The notes beneath the pieces were generated by a model. That model saw only the letters and a program-made list of their open reading frames with translations. It searched no databases and was not told the DNA's origin. A DNA stretch of 64,000 nucleotides from Scandinavium sp036409475 (GTDB lineage: Bacteria > Pseudomonadota > Gammaproteobacteria > Enterobacterales > Enterobacteriaceae). The position numbers were made by a program, and so were the translations under genes. Location: the NCBI RefSeq assembly GCF_036409475.1, contig NZ_JAYRCK010000003.1, forward strand, positions 124,001-188,000, in the 5' to 3' direction. Below are positions 1 to 8,903 of this stretch, in pieces; position 1 is the stretch's first letter; each line of letters opens with the position of its first letter.

Positions 1-317
1 AGTATAATTAAATCACTATGATGTATATGCGGTGGGACATTGTTGTCTACACCAATATTAGGAGAATGCCCATTAAAGACATCAACCCCCCATTGATACG
101 TGGAGTGGCACATGTTAATGATTTTCTTTAACCTATCCACATTGACATCAATTTCTGCACCTGCACCTGCACCTGCATTTTCGCCAGCATTCGCATATTG
201 CCGTTCAATTAATGATAAAAGCGTTGGATACTCATCATCAATGACTGTGACATTTCTAATAGTGTTAATAAATGCCTCTTCTATTAAAGAAGAATAAGTT
301 ATTGCCATATCAGTCAT
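1..317 (-). CDS. receiver-domain (response-regulator-like) protein, partial
   Basis: This open frame starts with ATG at 317 and runs off the left edge, so about 105 N-terminal residues are visible. The sequence VTVIDDEYPTL near residue 24 is the acidic-pocket strand of a two-component receiver domain. The last visible residues (SDLII) look like the strand before the phospho-acceptor Asp, which would lie just outside the window. Between them is an insertion with an Ala-Gly tract (NAGENAGAGAGAE) encoded by a tandem GGTGCA-type repeat. The start overlaps the stop of the upstream ATPase gene by ATGA, which suggests translational coupling. I infer that it receives a signal from the histidine-kinase-like C-terminus of that ATPase. 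The family assignment rests on the DDE motif and the context; the output domain, if any, is not visible. Confidence 0.7.
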   Translation of the reverse strand, partial: MTDMAITYSSLIEEAFINTIRNVTVIDDEYPTLLSLIERQYANAGENAGAGAGAEIDVNVDRLKKIINMCHSTYQWGVDVFNGHSPNIGVDNNVPPHIHHSDLII

Positions 318-3280
318 TTTATCAATCCTCTAAAAGTAAGAGCGAAATTTGCACCACAAAGAGTTTTAAAATTATCTCTAGTTTCATAACGTATACTATG
401 CCCACCAGCCATGAGGTTCTGCTTACAGAGATACAGGCCAACTCCTCGCCCTCCTCGTTGCTTACGAGTAAAGAAAAGTGTAAACAGACTATCTATATCA
501 TCCTCATCTACTCCGGGGCCGTTATCACTTACTACCACTTCGCCATCCTTGAAAGATAGAAGTATTTCTTTAGTATCCTTGTTTTGCCTTTGCACCCAAT
601 AAATTGAATTATTTATTAAGTTTATGAAAACGGGATAAATACGTGACTGTAATTCCATAATGGAAAAATCATTGAATTCAGGAGTACATTTAAAGATTAC
701 GTCGCCATTTTCAAAATATTTACAGAAATAGCTACGTATATACTCGCTTATGCTATGGCCTGTAATCCGTTGAATTTCTTTCTTACCAGATAGTTTCAGT
801 GGTGAAAGAAACTTTAATTTATCTATTAAGGACCCATGATATGTAAGTGCCAAATCTAAATTTTTTCTTTGTACATTAGTAAGATCTGTATTACTCATCA
901 TTTTCAATGCATGTGTGAGTTCTTGGTCAAGCCCATCGAGCTCATGACCAATGATTTCTACAGTAATGCCAAGTTGAGCTAAAGAATGAAGTCTAGCAAT
1001 CTCCTCTTGATACTTTACAGACTCATTCATGCTGTGTATTGCCAAACCTTCCAGATCTATCTGCTCATTTATTCGTTCTAAGGCAGTTATATATGGTGAA
1101 AGTTTCTGCGCATTTTCAATCTCAATCCTTTGATGCTCTGTATCCAACTTCTCAAGTACATATGCAAGCGATACTTTTTGAAGGTTTAGATCTTCAAGGC
1201 TATCCTCCATAGCCCCCTTGTATTGCTCACGACAAACCTTAACCAGTTCCTCGAACTCGCTTTGTTGCTTCACAAGCATTTCTTTGCCTCGAGAGGCATA
1301 TTTTGTTATGGCATTATTAATGCTAGCCAGCTTGCTTCGATAAACCTCGCTAGCTTTCTCGTAATCACTCTTGTCAGTTGACTCTTCAATTGCTCGGTTG
1401 ATTACGTATGTAAGCCCTTTTATCATTTCTCTGCATTGAAGTTCTTCTTTTCTGTAAGAACGATAATCATCCTCTAACCGGCCTAGATTGGTAGGTATTG
1501 GACTTAAAGAAAAATCTTGAATCCGTTCAGCAAACTCATCAACAGCGTTCTTTAGAGCTTGCAAGTCATCAATGGAATTGAGATTAATTCTGCTTTCCAA
1601 GTTCTTATTAAAATCAGCAATTGTTGTTGCCAAGTTGTGCAATGAATCTGCGTTGTTTTTTATAGCAGAGCGTATTCTTTTTCTTTCTTTGGACAGAAGC
1701 TTGTTGCGATCCTCTATAGCTTTTTGTACATTTTTCTTCTCCCTGATATCATCTAAAGCATCCTGTCTACCTTTAGATCCGCTCCCAAAATGCTTATCAG
1801 CAGAATCAATCAATATTTTCTGCACAATCTCACGGAAGATCTTAGATGCTCTATTTTCAATAAATCCTTCTCGACCAGCTTTATCTTTTAAGTTAGGGTT
1901 ATCATGACGCGTAATTGCAATACGTCCAAACATGCGCCGCCCTGACCAAAAATATCTACCAGCATTTTTTGATCGACGCTCTTCTATTGAAAAATAATCA
2001 CTATCAGCACGCCCATAAGGCATTACTCGCAAACCATCCCGATACACTCTGAATCCAGAATATCTTTCTGACTGTTCAAGGAAATGTGCATGTTGTGAGT
2101 CATTAAGCGATGTGCTATTAATATTTAATTCAAATGCACCAATACGTATATGAAATGGTCCAAACGCACTATCTTTTCGAGTTTTATATACTTGCTTTGG
2201 TTTGATTACATAATCTTCAATCCACTCTCCAAAAACTTTTACTCGCCCTTTGAAATAGCCCTCATTATCAACATTCCCTTCAATAATATGCTCTATGTCT
2301 TCTAAACTACTTAAATCGAATTCGCGATTTTCCCCAATAATTACTTTCGGCAAACCGTTAACCCAGCCAGTTACACTATAGTTAAAATCGTTAATTAGTG
2401 GTTCGCCATCTCTAGAAAATGGGTCAGTGAAATTCGAAAGTGTTTGGAAAAAACGCTCGCGTGTACTTCTCTCTGCATCGTCAGTTTGGTCGAGAGCAGT
2501 GTTTGAAAGTTGTATGTACAAATCGTATTGCACATCTGCTATAAACATTGCTGTTCCATGCAAAGACTCGCCAGTCCATACAGGCCACGTACAAAAATGC
2601 TTCTCTCTAAAAACATCTTGAATAAGGGTTTGTTCTATTTTCTTTTGCGTCGTAATGTCAAGCCCATCTTCCTTCTCTTGGCGGCTAAATGAATCCCATG
2701 CCGCGGTAATTCTTTTTGTTCGCTCAAGATCATTAGAGTTTCCCCACACATTCCCCATCATCTGATCAAACAAGAGAGGAAGGATTTCACTAAGTTCATG
2801 CTTGCTGCTAAAATCTCTAACCGGTATTTGGACATCACTTAAGAATAAAAATGGATTTTCGAATAAACGCCAATCTATAAGGGCTGCTACATAATCGCTA
2901 TTTTTCCTTTTAGATATCAAAAGTAACAATGGACCAATAGCAGCGGAAGATAAACGCCCAATTCCTTTTTGACCTTGTTTAGGCCGTTCCGGCAAGCCAT
3001 CACGATCATCTTCAGGGATATTAAATCCATTCGTTTTAGACTCAGTACCAACGACAAGCCATTTCGACTCGAACTCATTTCGGTTCATTCCATGACCATT
3101 GTCTACAATGGCTGAAACATTGAGTTCACCATCAAATATGTGAAGAGCAACATCACGTGCATAAGCATCATAAGCATTCTTCCACAATTCTGAAATTGCA
3201 GTGGGGCAATCGGCGATCTGTTCTCGCCCTAAGTGGTCAATAGTCCTTGCTCTAGTTTGAAACGTGACATGATCAGTCAT
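314..3280 (-). CDS. double GHKL ATPase: MORC-like N-terminus fused to a histidine-kinase-like C-terminus
   Basis: A 988-residue protein. The N-terminal GHKL fold shows an N box (ISELWKNAYDAYA, residues 30-42), a G1 box (VDNGHGM, about 59-65) and a glycine-rich lid (GQKGIGRLS, near 104). The middle (about 520-760) is charged, helical and coiled-coil-like. The C-terminus is a second ATPase of histidine-kinase type: an H-box-like segment (EIIGHEL, His about 779), an N box (NLINNS, about 887), a G1 box (DNGPG, about 919) and a G2 box (GRGVGL, about 945). Such paraMORC/MutL-like ATPases are known from restriction-modification neighbourhoods. The start is the ATG at 3280, overlapping the methyltransferase stop (TGATG) with AAGGA nine bases upstream; an in-frame ATG at 3289 sits too close to that site. 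The stop overlaps the receiver gene. DNA-linked defence signalling is an inference. Confidence 0.82.
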   Translation of the reverse strand: MTDHVTFQTRARTIDHLGREQIADCPTAISELWKNAYDAYARDVALHIFDGELNVSAIVDNGHGMNRNEFESKWLVVGTESKTNGFNIPEDDRDGLPERPKQGQKGIGRLSSAAIGPLLLLISKRKNSDYVAALIDWRLFENPFLFLSDVQIPVRDFSSKHELSEILPLLFDQMMGNVWGNSNDLERTKRITAAWDSFSRQEKEDGLDITTQKKIEQTLIQDVFREKHFCTWPVWTGESLHGTAMFIADVQYDLYIQLSNTALDQTDDAERSTRERFFQTLSNFTDPFSRDGEPLINDFNYSVTGWVNGLPKVIIGENREFDLSSLEDIEHIIEGNVDNEGYFKGRVKVFGEWIEDYVIKPKQVYKTRKDSAFGPFHIRIGAFELNINSTSLNDSQHAHFLEQSERYSGFRVYRDGLRVMPYGRADSDYFSIEERRSKNAGRYFWSGRRMFGRIAITRHDNPNLKDKAGREGFIENRASKIFREIVQKILIDSADKHFGSGSKGRQDALDDIREKKNVQKAIEDRNKLLSKERKRIRSAIKNNADSLHNLATTIADFNKNLESRINLNSIDDLQALKNAVDEFAERIQDFSLSPIPTNLGRLEDDYRSYRKEELQCREMIKGLTYVINRAIEESTDKSDYEKASEVYRSKLASINNAITKYASRGKEMLVKQQSEFEELVKVCREQYKGAMEDSLEDLNLQKVSLAYVLEKLDTEHQRIEIENAQKLSPYITALERINEQIDLEGLAIHSMNESVKYQEEIARLHSLAQLGITVEIIGHELDGLDQELTHALKMMSNTDLTNVQRKNLDLALTYHGSLIDKLKFLSPLKLSGKKEIQRITGHSISEYIRSYFCKYFENGDVIFKCTPEFNDFSIMELQSRIYPVFINLINNSIYWVQRQNKDTKEILLSFKDGEVVVSDNGPGVDEDDIDSLFTLFFTRKQRGGRGVGLYLCKQNLMAGGHSIRYETRDNFKTLCGANFALTFRGLIK

Positions 3281-4488
3281 CAAATGCATTCCTTATCAAA
3301 ATCAATATTTCCACATTCATCTGAATCATCTTCAATCCGCTGTACTGACAGCAACTTGATAATAGATTTAAGCAATGCTTCGCCTAACTTTATTGGAACT
3401 GCATTACCTATTTGTTTAGCAACTGCCATAGTTCCCCCATGAAAAATATAGTCATCAGGAAATGTTTGTAGACGGGCTGCATGTCTTAGCGTAATACCAT
3501 GATGCAACCAAGGATGGACAAACCTCCCCTTCGAGGGGTTGTTGCAACCAGTGGTTATTGTGTTCGAAGGCAGATGTGGATAAATCCGACCATATACATC
3601 CAAATGACCACTATAGTTTTGATGGCAGGCAAGTTGCCTTCCCGATTCGGTTCTATCGCCCAGCAAAGGTGTATTTTTGAACAACAACTGCAATTCAGCC
3701 GAGTGTTCCATATGAACATTACATGGATCATCTTTTAGAATCGGTGAACCCCATCGCAATTGCTTTATACGGCATTCTGCCAATTCTCTAGACAAATTGA
3801 ACTTTTCAACTAAACGTTCTTTGAATTCAATTAAAATCGACTCAGGTGGACGTTCGAACACGCAAGAAGATGTAACCCATTCTTGTGGACCACATTTGGT
3901 ATGGGTCGGTTCTGGGGGCCAGACAAAGCCACTAGCATCTATATCCGCCCTCACAGCCAGTATAAATGCTCGCTTCCTGTTTTGTGGTACGCCGTAATCT
4001 CTTGCATTCAGTATGAAAGGTTTCTCACCTATGACCCGATAGCCATGTTCGTGTGTTAATGAAAAAAATTGAGTCAGATACTCAGCATGACGAGGCCAGA
4101 GCAGGCCAGGAACGTTTTCAACAAGAAAAACCTTCGGCCTGAACTTTTCTACGAAATCAAAGTAACGAAGCAACAATGCGTTTCGCGGATCATCTTTGCC
4201 AGCATCATTGATCCGATGTGTCGAAAATCCTTGGCAAGGAGGACCTCCTAGTATCAGATCTAGTTCTCCAGCCTTTATGCCCTGGAATCTCATTAGAGAA
4301 TCAATATCTACATCATTGATATCTTGAGAAAAAACCTGAGTTTGAGATTCATTACTTTCTACTAAGTTCATGTAATAGGTTTCTGAGGCCAGCTTGTCTA
4401 GCTCGATTGCAGCCTGAACATCAATACCAGTTCTGTGTGCTGCAAGAGAAAATCCCCCCGCGCCAGCAAATAAATCAATAGCTTTCAA
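3280..4488 (-). CDS. DNA (cytosine-5-)-methyltransferase
   Basis: A 402-residue C5 cytosine methyltransferase that transfers a methyl group from SAM to cytosine in a specific DNA site. Motif I (DLFAGAGGFS) begins at residue 5, motif IV with the catalytic Cys (GGPPCQGFS, Cys85) at 81, motif VI (ENVPG) at 124, motif VIII (QNRKR) at 169, and motif X (GNAVP) near 370. The region between VIII and X is the target-recognition part; the recognised site cannot be read from it. It is the first gene of a three-gene minus-strand operon and its TGA overlaps the start of the GHKL ATPase gene. No restriction endonuclease is visible next to it; one may lie left of the window. It most likely marks self DNA for this system. 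Confidence 0.93.
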   Translation of the reverse strand: MKAIDLFAGAGGFSLAAHRTGIDVQAAIELDKLASETYYMNLVESNESQTQVFSQDINDVDIDSLMRFQGIKAGELDLILGGPPCQGFSTHRINDAGKDDPRNALLLRYFDFVEKFRPKVFLVENVPGLLWPRHAEYLTQFFSLTHEHGYRVIGEKPFILNARDYGVPQNRKRAFILAVRADIDASGFVWPPEPTHTKCGPQEWVTSSCVFERPPESILIEFKERLVEKFNLSRELAECRIKQLRWGSPILKDDPCNVHMEHSAELQLLFKNTPLLGDRTESGRQLACHQNYSGHLDVYGRIYPHLPSNTITTGCNNPSKGRFVHPWLHHGITLRHAARLQTFPDDYIFHGGTMAVAKQIGNAVPIKLGEALLKSIIKLLSVQRIEDDSDECGNIDFDKECI

Positions 4489-4818
4489 TTTTAGTTACTC
4501 AGATTCTATGTTCAATTCCCAGTATTATACGCAGCATATCCCCCTTGTCCTACCCCTCCAACTTGTGTGAAACATTTTCATAAGCCATTGTGCACTTATG
4601 GGTTATCGCTTTGTAAGAACTGCTTTTATCTGGGCCACATACCTAGTTCAACCTAACTATCAATAGCATGTAGATGGTTCTACGGCTGGTATCAGCAATC
4701 GACCGTTTTATGACCCCCTCATTCATATATCAATTACGGTATCAACAAAATACCATATTGATTTAATGATACCCCGCCAATATAATGATACCGTTTATTG
4801 ATACCTTTGGAGAATGTA
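4489..4818. promoter_or_regulatory. divergent intergenic region with five GGTATCA/TGATACC motifs
   Basis: This 330-base spacer lies between the methyltransferase operon (minus) and the recombinase (plus). The heptamer GGTATCA occurs at 4688 and 4738, and its complement TGATACC at 4767, 4786 and 4799, the last just ahead of the recombinase ribosome-binding site. A related TACCAT/ATTGAT pair sits at 4751-4762. Such a cluster in front of a serine recombinase gene fits a res-like or operator site at which the recombinase binds, or autoregulates. Promoters for both divergent units must also be here, but I cannot assign them. Confidence 0.5.
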
Positions 4819-5406
4819 ATGGGGCGTACTTTTGCATACTGCCGTGTTTCTACCAGCGAACAGACAACTGACAATCAAATCCTGGCGATCCGGCAAGCTG
4901 GTTTTGATGTACTTGATAGCCGTGTTGTGTCAGAAGTCGTCTCAGGTGGTGTAAAGGCGATGAAACGTAAGGCTTTTGCAGATATGGTGAATCATAAGCT
5001 GGAGTCTGGTGATCGGCTGATTGTGCTCAAACTGGACCGCTTGGGCCGTGACAACATCGATGTACAGCAAACTATCGCGATGCTGATGGAAAAGAAAATT
5101 GATGTTGTATCGCGGGACCTGCCAACACATAACCTAGCTAGCGCAGAAGGGAAATTAATGTTGCAAATGTTTGCAGCGTTTGCGGAGTTCGAAAAGTCTC
5201 GTATTACAGAACGCACCAAAGAAGGACTTGAACGAGCGAAGAAAGAGGGTAAGAAGTTGGGCCGCCCTGTGGCAACAGAGACGCGTAAGCGTGTACAGGA
5301 AGCCAAGGAGAAAGGCCTGAGTCAATCTAAAGCTGCCGCTGAACTTGGGTTGAGTCTGCCGACCATTAAGCGTAACTGGAACCTCAACCTCAAAGAAGGG
5401 AAATAG
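4819..5406 (+). CDS. serine recombinase (resolvase/invertase family)
   Basis: A 195-residue small serine recombinase. The N-terminus (MGRTFAYCRVSTSEQT) carries the catalytic serine in YCRVS, and LDRLGRD about residue 75 carries the conserved arginine motif. AAFAEFEKSRITERTKEG is the long E helix, and the C-terminus (SQSKAAAELGLSLPTIKR) is a helix-turn-helix that binds the recombination site. The ATG at 4819 is chosen because of GGAG eight bases upstream and because the catalytic motif starts directly after it; an in-frame TTG at 4798 is possible but less likely. It cuts and rejoins DNA through a phosphoserine intermediate. In this island it could resolve co-integrates, invert a segment or move the island. 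The clustered TGATACC motifs upstream are the likely binding sites. Confidence 0.9.
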   Translation: MGRTFAYCRVSTSEQTTDNQILAIRQAGFDVLDSRVVSEVVSGGVKAMKRKAFADMVNHKLESGDRLIVLKLDRLGRDNIDVQQTIAMLMEKKIDVVSRDLPTHNLASAEGKLMLQMFAAFAEFEKSRITERTKEGLERAKKEGKKLGRPVATETRKRVQEAKEKGLSQSKAAAELGLSLPTIKRNWNLNLKEGK

Positions 5407-5566
5407 ATGGTATTGCTTGGCTCGACCATCTGGTGCATCGATATACGCCAATCTCTAATATAATTTCATCGGATGTCTCGTTCTTAACGATGCAACGATG
5501 ATTTCTATTGCGTCAAGGTAAGACTAAATTTAAATTGAAGTGTATCGAAACGAAGAGATCAACGAA

Positions 5567-6499
5567 ATGAATGGATTACAAAAAATAAAACTGTTGGATA
5601 GTATAGGCACAGAGCTACAGTCACAGATGACATTTTCTGATATCGATACCTACTTCAAAGGTCACGGTGTCCCTACACAGGATAACTATCCGCACAATAG
5701 CAAAAGATCCTATGCTAAAGACATGCTTGCTAAGGTAGAAGAGGACAAACTTTTTATTATAGCTGATGAGTTAGGCCTTCTTGATATTCCACATAATTTT
5801 AAAACCGAGAGAGAGGTCGAAGCAGGCTTCTGGAAACCTGGGCATTTTAAATTATTTCTTAGCCATCTCGCATCGTTTAAAATTCAAACATCTCACCTCC
5901 AAACCGCATTACGGAAATATGCAATATCAAGCTTCGTGGCCCATGAGGATATCGAGCCAACGAAAGAATGGCAAAATGAAATTGAAACAGGCCTTAATAC
6001 AATGGATGCTTTGGCGGCAATCCTCATGCCAGGCTTTCAGGAAAGTAAATGGTGCGATCAAGAAGTTGGTGTTGCAATCGGTCGCGATATCTTAGTTATC
6101 CCAATACGTAAAGGGCTTGATCCATACGGGTTCATCGGTAAATACCAAGGAATTCAAGCGCAAGGCAAGAAAATTGGAGAAGTCGCTGAGGCTATATTTG
6201 AAACACTATTAAGATCTCCTAAAACTAAAAGCAAACTGCTTGTAGCACTTTCAGGTTCTATTTCCAATGCAACCACCCCTGATGAGGCCATCGATAAAGT
6301 TAATATTTTAAAATCTCTCGACAGTGTACCATTAGATATACTTGAAAATCTTAAACAGCAAGTCACAGATAATAACCACCTCACGGAGTCTAAGGATTTC
6401 TTGACCATGCTGAATTCAATGTTAGGGAAATTTGGGATACAAAAACTGGTAGTAGGCAAGATCAAACAAGAAGCGGAATGGGACGATATACCGTTTTAA
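5567..6499 (+). CDS. TIR-domain protein, probable NAD-consuming defence effector
   Basis: A 310-residue protein with a TIR domain at about residues 93-215. Visible elements are the first strand FLSH, the AHEDIEP loop, a PGFQESKWCDQEVG block and IPIRKGLDPYGFIGKYQ. The Glu in WCDQE (about residue 156) sits where the catalytic Glu of TIR NADases lies. The flanking helices have no recognisable domain. Bacterial TIR proteins commonly degrade NAD+ or make signalling cyclic ADP-ribose in anti-phage defence; that role here is inferred. I prefer the ATG at 5567, which has GAAGAG upstream, over the GTG at 5540. It is convergent with the HNH gene and shares a perfect bidirectional hairpin with it. Confidence 0.8.
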   Translation: MNGLQKIKLLDSIGTELQSQMTFSDIDTYFKGHGVPTQDNYPHNSKRSYAKDMLAKVEEDKLFIIADELGLLDIPHNFKTEREVEAGFWKPGHFKLFLSHLASFKIQTSHLQTALRKYAISSFVAHEDIEPTKEWQNEIETGLNTMDALAAILMPGFQESKWCDQEVGVAIGRDILVIPIRKGLDPYGFIGKYQGIQAQGKKIGEVAEAIFETLLRSPKTKSKLLVALSGSISNATTPDEAIDKVNILKSLDSVPLDILENLKQQVTDNNHLTESKDFLTMLNSMLGKFGIQKLVVGKIKQEAEWDDIPF

Positions 6500-6526
6500 A
6501 TGATGTAATATTCGATTACAACGTAT

Positions 6527-6558
6527 ATATAAGGATTATTGCCAATTAATCCTTATAT
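6527..6558. terminator. bidirectional hairpin between the TIR and HNH genes
   Basis: A perfect 12-bp inverted repeat (ATATAAGGATTA and its complement) with an 8-base loop lies between the convergent TIR and HNH genes. The AT-rich arms provide a U-rich 3' side in both directions. Confidence 0.6.
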
Positions 6559-6563
6559 GACCC

Positions 6564-7724
6564 TTAATCTTCAAAACCCCAACCATTGGATAATGTTAGA
6601 CTATCATCTTCATCTCCCCATGTATGTTTGTTAATAGGAGTCGAAGCTGACATATATGAACGACTACGCTGCCCAGGCAATCCAGAACATATTGCTAAAA
6701 CAGAACATTTTATTATAATTTTACCTTCTTCCCGAGCAATATCGGTGACCTTACAAAAGCATCCTGCAACCTGACGTCCAGTCAGCCATAGTGAATGGGA
6801 AGAACAGGAAGTAGCGTACCAACGGTCAAACGTAAAGACAATCTTGATAGAATTCGCGGAACGAGTACCTTGAACTAATTGATCTGGGCCTTTTACAATT
6901 ACATTTAGCTGTTTAAAATTAAATGCACCTTCAATATATATTATATCGTTCCTGATAACTGTATAACCAAGATCACACTTATCAAACCTGTCGGATATGT
7001 TTGTTACAGATAACTCATTCAAAATTTTCAGAAAAAACTCTTTAGCATATGAATATCTTAGTATTGAATGAACACCAGAATATGCATACATGCTATCAGA
7101 CTTTTCGGGTATTAACCCGCCATTAGCATCCAAAACACCTGCACGAAATGCATTCTTATAGGTCTTTAGCTGTTTAAAATCAACCGCTGTATCAGTTGCA
7201 ATTTCACATAGCCGCAGCAGATTAAAATAATGCCAAGACTCACCCACAGTTTGTGCTGCACGGCGGATTACGATTGAATCGTCAACCTTTACTTTATCTT
7301 CCCATTGCTTTTTTAAACTCCGAAGTCTCTCTGGTGAAAAATTCTGGTTCAAATCACCTTTCGTATGAGCTTTTGCATGATCATTCGGGCATAGTACAAT
7401 CAAATTTTCAGCATCATGAGAGCGGCTTTTAGCCCAAGGTACAATGTGGTGTACAACGACGGGTTCAGTTTGCGAACGACAAACGCAGCATATCCATTTA
7501 TTATCAAAGAGTAATTTTGCTAAAACTGTTTCTGGAATTGGTGTTCGACCAGAGCGAATATCTTTAGCTATGGTTTCGGGTAACCCAAAAGAGCATAACT
7601 CTTCGATACTTTTTGATTTTAGCGAAGCGATTGTATGTCCAGCACGGGTTAAATCACGTGCGAGATCTGATTGAACCCCTCTAGCTAGCAAAGCCTTTTC
7701 AGTTTTATTATGAGTAACCACCAT
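6564..7724 (-). CDS. HNH endonuclease family protein
   Basis: A 386-residue protein. Residues about 15-65 form a helix-hairpin-helix-like helical region (LARDLTRAGHTIASLKS, then LPETIAKDI). An HNH nuclease core follows: CCVCRSQ (Cys79, 80, 82), VVVHHIVPW (His92-His93), the ENLIVLCPNDHAKAH block (Asn107, Cys112, His116, His120). The CxxC-type pairs would hold zinc and the His-Asn-His set the catalytic metal. The C-terminal two thirds match nothing I recognise and may sense or bind a target. The start is the ATG at 7724; an in-frame GTG at 7739 is less likely. It is convergent with the TIR gene. Whether the two form one system or are neighbours in a defence island is not decided by the sequence. 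Confidence 0.82.
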   Translation of the reverse strand: MVVTHNKTEKALLARGVQSDLARDLTRAGHTIASLKSKSIEELCSFGLPETIAKDIRSGRTPIPETVLAKLLFDNKWICCVCRSQTEPVVVHHIVPWAKSRSHDAENLIVLCPNDHAKAHTKGDLNQNFSPERLRSLKKQWEDKVKVDDSIVIRRAAQTVGESWHYFNLLRLCEIATDTAVDFKQLKTYKNAFRAGVLDANGGLIPEKSDSMYAYSGVHSILRYSYAKEFFLKILNELSVTNISDRFDKCDLGYTVIRNDIIYIEGAFNFKQLNVIVKGPDQLVQGTRSANSIKIVFTFDRWYATSCSSHSLWLTGRQVAGCFCKVTDIAREEGKIIIKCSVLAICSGLPGQRSRSYMSASTPINKHTWGDEDDSLTLSNGWGFED

Positions 7725-8033
7725 TATACCCAACCCCACATTTTGTCTGGAAGAGGAAGTTATGTTATCGCTTTACTAAACTTTCTAAAACAAAGAGATG
7801 ATAATCAAAGTATGCTAGTTTTGGGAGATACAGTGATGCCAGAGCCATCATTTGCCTCTCATACAGCAATCATTCCGGTTAATGTCATAACTTCACATTC
7901 GGTAAGCTTAAAGACATAACTTAAAACGCCACCAGAGCGTTTCTAAGCGATTTTCTTGACCTTGTGAGTGGTAGGGTACAAACCAACATGTAAAACTCCG
8001 CTAAAATGATTACACGAACGATTCCATCCACTG
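7725..8033. other. intergenic region, no gene recognised
   Basis: This stretch of about 310 AT-rich bases lies upstream of the HNH gene (minus) and downstream of the Gp2-like gene (minus). An open frame from 7710 to 7919 on the plus strand has no recognisable protein character. A short inverted repeat (AACGC...GCGTT) at about 7922-7940 is the only structure I see. Confidence 0.5.
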
Positions 8034-8720
8034 TTAATTGATCGGGTTCATTCTGAGCTTAGATGTTGAAAAAATCCTCTGCCCTTCCCCCGAAGAAAAT
8101 TTACCGCTGTTTTTCGCGAGATACGATATGCGTTCAACAAAGTCAACAAGAGCATTGTGGTCATCCCTTGGGATACTGTATCGACCATTAGGTAAATGCA
8201 CTCGACTGATATCATCAGTCAATTCGTCCCAAAGTTCACTTATTAACCCAATCATACCAGTTTTACCAAAGCCTGCGGTTTGAACCTGGAAGTGAGGTAA
8301 CGCAATCCAGCAGTGGTAATGAGCCTGTATGGCCTCTTCCTTTTCTCGAACCCAACCATAAGCAAACTTTTTAATTGGCTGTCCGTTCCAGGCCTTCTTT
8401 TTAAAGCGCCCTCTTAAACGTTCAAAAAGGTTACTCACTAGAACATTGCTTTCCGAGACAGGCATCCCCTCCGGTACTGACAAGTCGAATCGGAAGGCAA
8501 AAATCTTGCTGTAGTGCGATTGCATCGCATGTAGCTGCATAATGAACGCATCGATTATTTCTTTTCTGATCGGATGCTGACCCTTCTTCGAAGGATCATA
8601 GTTCAAACGGTATACAAGACCGTTGAAAACATACTCGGAGGTATGAATGAGGCGATAACGCCCATCATCACGATGATTGGTTATTTTTTGAATAGGGAAT
8701 AAAGAGAGACCGGAAGACAT
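8034..8720 (-). CDS. inovirus Gp2 / YagK-YfjJ-like protein
   Basis: A 228-residue protein resembling the YagK/YfjJ C-terminal domain family, which includes inovirus Gp2-like replication proteins and proteins of CP4-type cryptic prophages. The sequence HYHCWIALPH at residues 134-143 is a His-x-His motif of the kind found in HUH-type Rep proteins. SNLFERLRGRFKKKAW and YGWVREKEEA are basic and fit DNA binding. It stands alone between the HNH gene and the yeiW copy with no visible phage structural genes, so it is most likely a satellite or cryptic-prophage remnant. Whether it is active cannot be judged. Confidence 0.6.
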   Translation of the reverse strand: MSSGLSLFPIQKITNHRDDGRYRLIHTSEYVFNGLVYRLNYDPSKKGQHPIRKEIIDAFIMQLHAMQSHYSKIFAFRFDLSVPEGMPVSESNVLVSNLFERLRGRFKKKAWNGQPIKKFAYGWVREKEEAIQAHYHCWIALPHFQVQTAGFGKTGMIGLISELWDELTDDISRVHLPNGRYSIPRDDHNALVDFVERISYLAKNSGKFSSGEGQRIFSTSKLRMNPIN

Positions 8721-8903
8721 ACAACGAACACCACGTAATAGATATTAATATTTACCAGTAACAGCGAGCAAGGGAACGCGCGAAGCGAAGCCGCACCGCT
8801 ACTAGAACAAACGAGGTGTAAGTTCGCCGACGGCAACTCCGAAAAGTTTCCGCAACAAATCTTTATAACTATACACCATGAAATTATTTATGGCAACAAT
8901 TTT

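Noticed and set aside
156..173. CRISPR-like repeat at the left edge
   Set aside because: The repeats are contiguous 6-base units within a coding frame, without spacers.
8721..8903. Possible replication origin next to the Gp2-like gene
   Set aside because: Short inverted repeats exist but no iterons or nick-site motif that I can support.
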